Source: Leucaena leucocephala
Taxonomy: Eukaryota; Streptophyta; Magnoliopsida; Fabales; Fabaceae
Direction: 5' to 3'
Assembly: GCA_037074615.1 (NCBI GenBank)
Contig: CM073518.1
Location: 3,038,001 to 3,102,000 of the forward strand
Length of the DNA stretch: 64,000 bases
Numbering within the stretch: the first letter of the stretch is position 1; each line of letters opens with the position of its first letter. The position numbers were made by a program, and so were the translations under genes. Positions 59,713 through 64,000 of the stretch are shown one piece after another. The notes under the pieces are model-generated. The model searched no databases and was not told where the DNA came from. It saw nothing but the letters and a program-made list of their open reading frames with translations.

Positions 59713-62700
59713 CTTCTTGATCCTCTAGGTTACTTATTCTAATTAATCTATTGGGTTTCTGTTTCAATTGTAAATACATGTGATGTACCGTCTTCTTGTT
59801 ACTATTGGCCTAATCATATATATGTATCCCTTAATTTGTGTTTATCCATGGAATAATATCACAGGCGCTCAGGTAATATAGATTTTGCACGTACATGAGT
59901 GTGAATTCGTGTGACGAAAGTAGTGTACTGATCTGAGAACTCTCGCATAATACAACTCTAGAATCTGTTATTAAAACTAACGAGGAACGAATATGCTTTA
60001 TTAATCATAAGTACGTACGAAATTGACGGAACTAATTGTAATAGTTGAAGTGTCTTGTTTAAAATCCAGAGGAAGTTTGGTTTGGGGCGGATGCAATAGC
60101 TTTTTAGAAAAGGAGGGGGGGGGGCATACAAGTAAGAAATTAAAATGCCATATATCTAACTTCATTGATGGAGAAACCTCAGCCACTGAATGTGCCTATC
60201 TCTCAATGATTTAGATATATATACATATATATATATCAGACACTGATGCACATGACGTAGTGATATGAGAATAATTTGTTGGTAGATAGAGAGAGGAACA
60301 ACGAATAAGGCAGCAAAGATGCACATGTAATTAAATGTGTCTGAGTGGCTTGGTGGCGTCGTGGTTGATGAATGTAATTTGTCGTGGAGCAAGTGAGTGG
60401 GGAGGTACCAGCTGAGCTCTGCGTTTCTTTCTGCGCATGCTCGCTCTAGCTAGGCAGTAGCAAATAATTGCCAAGAGTGGTCTCGCATATGTGCCACTTT
60501 CATTGTATTTGAATCTCGATCTCTATAATGCTAATAATGTGTTCATATATAGTGAGGCCAATTCTGAAGCTGTTATGTGTTGATTCTAGTGAGCTATATA
60601 TCAATGGGATGCATGCATGTCTATTAAAGAGGGCGCCAACAGTGAAGTTAATTAGCTAATCACAGTTGTGAAATATAAACAAGTTCTATAATTAATTGGC
60701 TAATAGAAAATGTGGACGCCAGCTCATACATATCCGGCATGTCACAGCTAACTATTCTGTTCTGCAGTGTAGAGATAAGATAAAGCAAAGAGGTAGGGCA
60801 GGGCATACATATATAATAGCGCGTTGCCTCTATTTATAGGAACACGCTTGTTCTCTTCAGCCTTTTGTTTTTGTTTAACCCATGCAATAGGGGCAATTCG
60901 TCAATACCTCAAGGCAAAACAACTATATATTTGATAATAAGTATTGTGAATGTCCAGAATACAATTGATAATAACATTTTAAGGTTAATTAGCTCGATCA
61001 AGCCTCATTTCCAGGCCGTGCGACGGTCGACGATTGGGTCTTTTTTCCACACATCAAAACGTAATAAATTAAACAACGTTGTAAGGTGTAGTTTACAACG
61101 AAAATCACGTAAAGAGTAAACTCCAGTAAATTCCATGAACACATAAGTCGACAAACTTAATTGGCGGCCATTTATCTGACTTATGTGATAAGATGCAAAG
61201 CGCAATTAAATATTTCGGCACTTCCTAAATGAAGCTAAGCTAAGTGTACTATAGACATCAAAATGTGTGCGTGCACGTGAAACATCATAATAATGCGCTA
61301 CTTTAACTTTATTTGATAATTCATTTTGCATATATATTGATTTGCATGTGGATCCCCGCCAGCATGAACTTTTTTTTTGCAAAAAATTTAAAAAAGATAT
61401 CAAAATCACTTATGATGTAAGGATAGGATGAAATCTCTATTCCTCCTAAGCGATACCAATATCGGCTAGGATGAGCCATCAATTACTTTCAGGCGTAAAC
61501 TTATATACTTAATTAAGAGTTAAGATGTCTCCCTAAGTGCCGCAACTAGAATTACAATAAAATAATATTTTCTAAGGATTAAACACACTCTAAATAGTCG
61601 TATATATCATTTTTTACTAGCTAAACCCAAATATAATTCTGATTATATGTAGAAGTGTTTTTGGATGGGTTTCATGTGCATGATTAACAGGGATATGGGC
61701 TATAATTCAGCACTTTTCTGGATCAACCTCTGGTGGGGTTTCGACACACATTTATATTAAAAGGACAAGGGCTTACGCCATGTGGTGCACAATTTGGTTC
61801 ATCTTCCCACTAATCCATCTCTGTGATTGGCGAGTTAGTCGCCATCTTGGAAAACCCTTTATGATCCTATACAATTATAGGTCAGTAGTGCTCCTTTAAA
61901 AAAACCATATTGTATGAGGGTTAACTTCATTATATTCTCTTTGAAAGTGCATAAGAACTTTTATAACATGAAGCCCTACAAATATCAAAAAGAGAGATTC
62001 AGACCCTTATTCAAGGGGAATTGGTCGGCTCCACGTCATGCAGACCTCAACGAATTTAAGGACGAAGCTGGTAAAACACATCACATTATTAATCAATGCC
62101 TAAGTCCAAAACGAAAGCACTAAGCCTAGTGTTGGACGCCAATGCTCTGTACAGCGTATTGGCATATATTCACTTTTCTGTATTAGGAATCTATGAAGTG
62201 GCCACATGTATTTTATATTCAGTGAAAGCTCACCTCAATACAGTACAAGAACTTAACTATAGTACAAGTAATGGGCGATGCGCCAGACTACACTGGTGGA
62301 TGCGTGAGTGCTTTAGCAAGCCAAAATCAAGCGATTAATTAAGCCAATTATATATATATATAAGTATTCCATTGAAGCTAGGTAGTGGGAATGAAAGGGA
62401 AAGAAACTGGAACGGAGAGGAGTGGATAGATATGAAAAGCACGCGAGAGGGTGAAAAGGACTACACACTGTATATTCCTTCGAGAAAGACAGAGTGGGTC
62501 CTGCAGTGTGTTGAAAGCACAGAGGTGAAGAAGAGGAAAGTGTGAGGGATTAATTAAGAAAGTGAATATTATGCGCGCACGAGTACTATAATAGTGTAAT
62601 GTAACGTAAAGACTAGCCACTTTTTCTTTACATATTCTTCCCCCTTTTCCTTTCTTTTACTGTTCAACTTGCCCCCACTTCTTCTGCTCATTCCTCTTTG

Positions 62701-63383
62701 CCTCTCTCCTAACCTTCTGCTTTGTATGGCTTCTTTTCCACCTCTACACTTTTATCTGTATCGCTCACTTTTATGACAGCGAGCATCAACATGAGTATCT
62801 AGACTCGAAACGAAAGCTGCTAAAATTTTTCCCCGTTTTAAGTTCAAATGAAGGAGAAAAGTTTATCCTATTATTACCATTCCCCTGTATATATATATGC
62901 TGTACATACCCTCCTGTTCATCTATGATATTAGGAGCCGCCAGTTCAGTTTCAAAATGTGATGTTTAATTAAATATACTGTCTCAGTCTAAGAGGAGAGA
63001 GTCAATGGTGTGTGTGTGTGTATAAGTCATGGTCCTGTAAATAAGTAGAACAAAGGAGGCATATTTTCTCCGTCGTCGACGACGTTGTGGTTTGGGCAAA
63101 AAATATATTCACCATTGTCAAATGTGCGAGCCCGATCGAGCTTCGAATATCTTTGTTTTCAACGGTAACAGAAAATTCTTGTCCCTATCTAAAGTAGTGG
63201 AGTGTCAGTCAAAAAGAGTATTTTGGTTATAATCCGACAAAATCAGCGCCTTTTTCCAACATGTGTCCCTGCTTCCCTTTCAACGTTCGTGTTCATACTT
63301 ATTACATCTAAAAGAGGTCAAGGTGCAGTTTCGTAATTATTGTCCAACCCAATGCCCCATTTGAACTCTCCCCAGCTTCCATC
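59713..63383. other. Intergenic, long upstream region before the SKM1-like kinase
   Basis: About 3.7 kb with no recognised gene, tRNA or known miRNA. Short (AT)n runs occur near 60.21 and 62.35 kb, a G-run near 60.12 kb, and a (GT)n run near 63.01 kb. It may include distal regulatory sequence of the kinase. Confidence 0.45.
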
Positions 63384-63390
63384 TATTTAA
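63384..63390 (+). promoter_or_regulatory. TATA-like box of the SKM1-like kinase
   Basis: TATTTAA, followed about 30 bp on by CT-rich sequence, a usual plant start-site context. It lies about 370 bp upstream of the ATG. The leader between contains a possible intron, with donor G|GTTCGTAA near 63511 and acceptor TTTTACAG near 63678. Confidence 0.4.
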
Positions 63391-63760
63391 GCCCACATCC
63401 ATCCCTCTCTCTCACATCCTCCCAATTCTCATCAAATAGTATTGATGTTGTTGTTCTTCAACTTCTGTCCCTTTTCTCTCAAAGCTTATCTTTCCAATTA
63501 TGAATTTTAGGTTCGTAATAACTTAACGGTTTAATTTTTCTCCTCGCTCATGATTTAGCTTTCGTTTCTTTATGGTTCAAGTCTCTGACCCATTATTATT
63601 CAATTCTACATTAATTTATTTAGAAAGTTGTTCTTCATATATATGTTAATCATTTTAATTATTCGCCTATTTTACAGCTTGGGATCCGAGGATTTCTCAT
63701 AGCAAGCCAAAGAGATAACTGACAATTCACACGAGAAATCTAACTCTCAAGTAGCTTGAC

Positions 63761-64000
63761 ATGGCCAAAGGAGTTCATCAAACGTTTCCCAAGTGCCTCA
63801 CATTCATGTGCCTCGCCATGCTGGTATTCAATCTTGGCTCTTCACAATCTCAACATGGAGATCATCAGCAAGAACTTCAGCTTCTGTTATCCTTCAAATC
63901 TTCTGCCAAGGACCCACGTCGGTCTCTTTCGAACTGGCTCCATTCTTCAGCCACCTTCTGTAACTGGCACGGCCTCACCTGCGACCACAGCTTTTCTAAC
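63761..64000 (+). CDS. SKM1: LRR receptor kinase N-terminus, SKM1-like (cut by window end)
   Basis: The first 80 codons are open to the window edge. A signal peptide (about residues 13-32, CLTFMCLAMLVFNLGSS) is followed by the plant LRR N-terminal cap: QELQLLLSFKSSAKDP, then NW.....FCNWHGLTC. This is the start of a large LRR ectodomain. Many LRR receptor kinases begin this way. The SKM1 call (Arabidopsis At2g25790, a CLE45 receptor in pollen) rests mainly on position: the preceding genes match At2g25740 to At2g25780 in order. The 5' leader may contain one intron. The kinase domain lies outside the window and cannot be checked. Confidence 0.7.
   Translation, partial: MAKGVHQTFPKCLTFMCLAMLVFNLGSSQSQHGDHQQELQLLLSFKSSAKDPRRSLSNWLHSSATFCNWHGLTCDHSFSN

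Noticed and set aside
60400..62700. Possible miRNA precursor region
   Set aside because: I looked for common plant miRNA sequences by eye and found none; no convincing fold-back was seen.

Overview
The window is nuclear DNA of a flowering plant, most likely a eudicot. The genes carry many short AT-rich GT-AG introns, the gaps are AT-rich, and every recognised protein belongs to a plant family. No virus, organelle, bacterial or CRISPR sequence was seen. All intron-exon models were built by eye from reading frame, splice dinucleotides and remembered family sequences. There is no transcript evidence.

Layout. 0.3-3.5 kb (-): an LRR receptor kinase of the HAESA-like/HSL3 type. 6.9-11.2 kb (-): a six-exon amino acid permease with a 2.5 kb first intron that holds a SINE. 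11.8-18.5 kb: the upstream region of the permease, then a second decayed copy of the permease and that upstream region (16.3-18.5 kb), with a further scrap at 23.7 kb. 19.3-23.5 kb (+): chloroplast 3-isopropylmalate dehydrogenase. 25.1-29.3 kb (+): plant cereblon (LON plus CULT domains). 30.5-32.0 kb (-): a secreted LRR-only protein. 33.3-35.7 kb (+): a SAWADEE homeodomain protein of the SHH2 type. 39.7-44.5 kb (-): a 16-exon MUT9-like/casein-kinase-1-like kinase with a LINE fragment in intron 6. 47.0-47.3 kb (+): a broken lachrymatory-factor-synthase-like (SRPBCC) copy, followed by an intact one at 48.1-48.6 kb. 49.7-53.2 kb (-): a monoglyceride-lipase-like hydrolase. 59.2-59.7 kb (+): a DUF1677 gene with two compensating frameshifts. 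63.8 kb to the edge (+): the start of an LRR receptor kinase, probably SKM1.

Context. The genes do not form one pathway. Cereblon, the MLK kinase, the SRPBCC gene, DUF1677 and the SKM1-like kinase follow the order I remember for Arabidopsis At2g25740, At2g25760, At2g25770, At2g25780 and At2g25790. The right half is therefore probably a conserved microsynteny block with SHH2, LRR and lipase genes interleaved. The gaps are filled by a family of roughly 0.4-0.5 kb inverted-repeat elements with a GA- or CT-rich core, a shorter Tourist-like element, two tRNA-derived SINEs and one RTE-type LINE tail.

Most notable: an in-frame 24 bp duplication inside the dehydrogenase; a 123 bp duplication that copied the start codon of cereblon; the deletion-riddled copy of the permease block; and two closely spaced inverted elements at 54.6-55.8 kb. 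I found no clear new multi-gene system.
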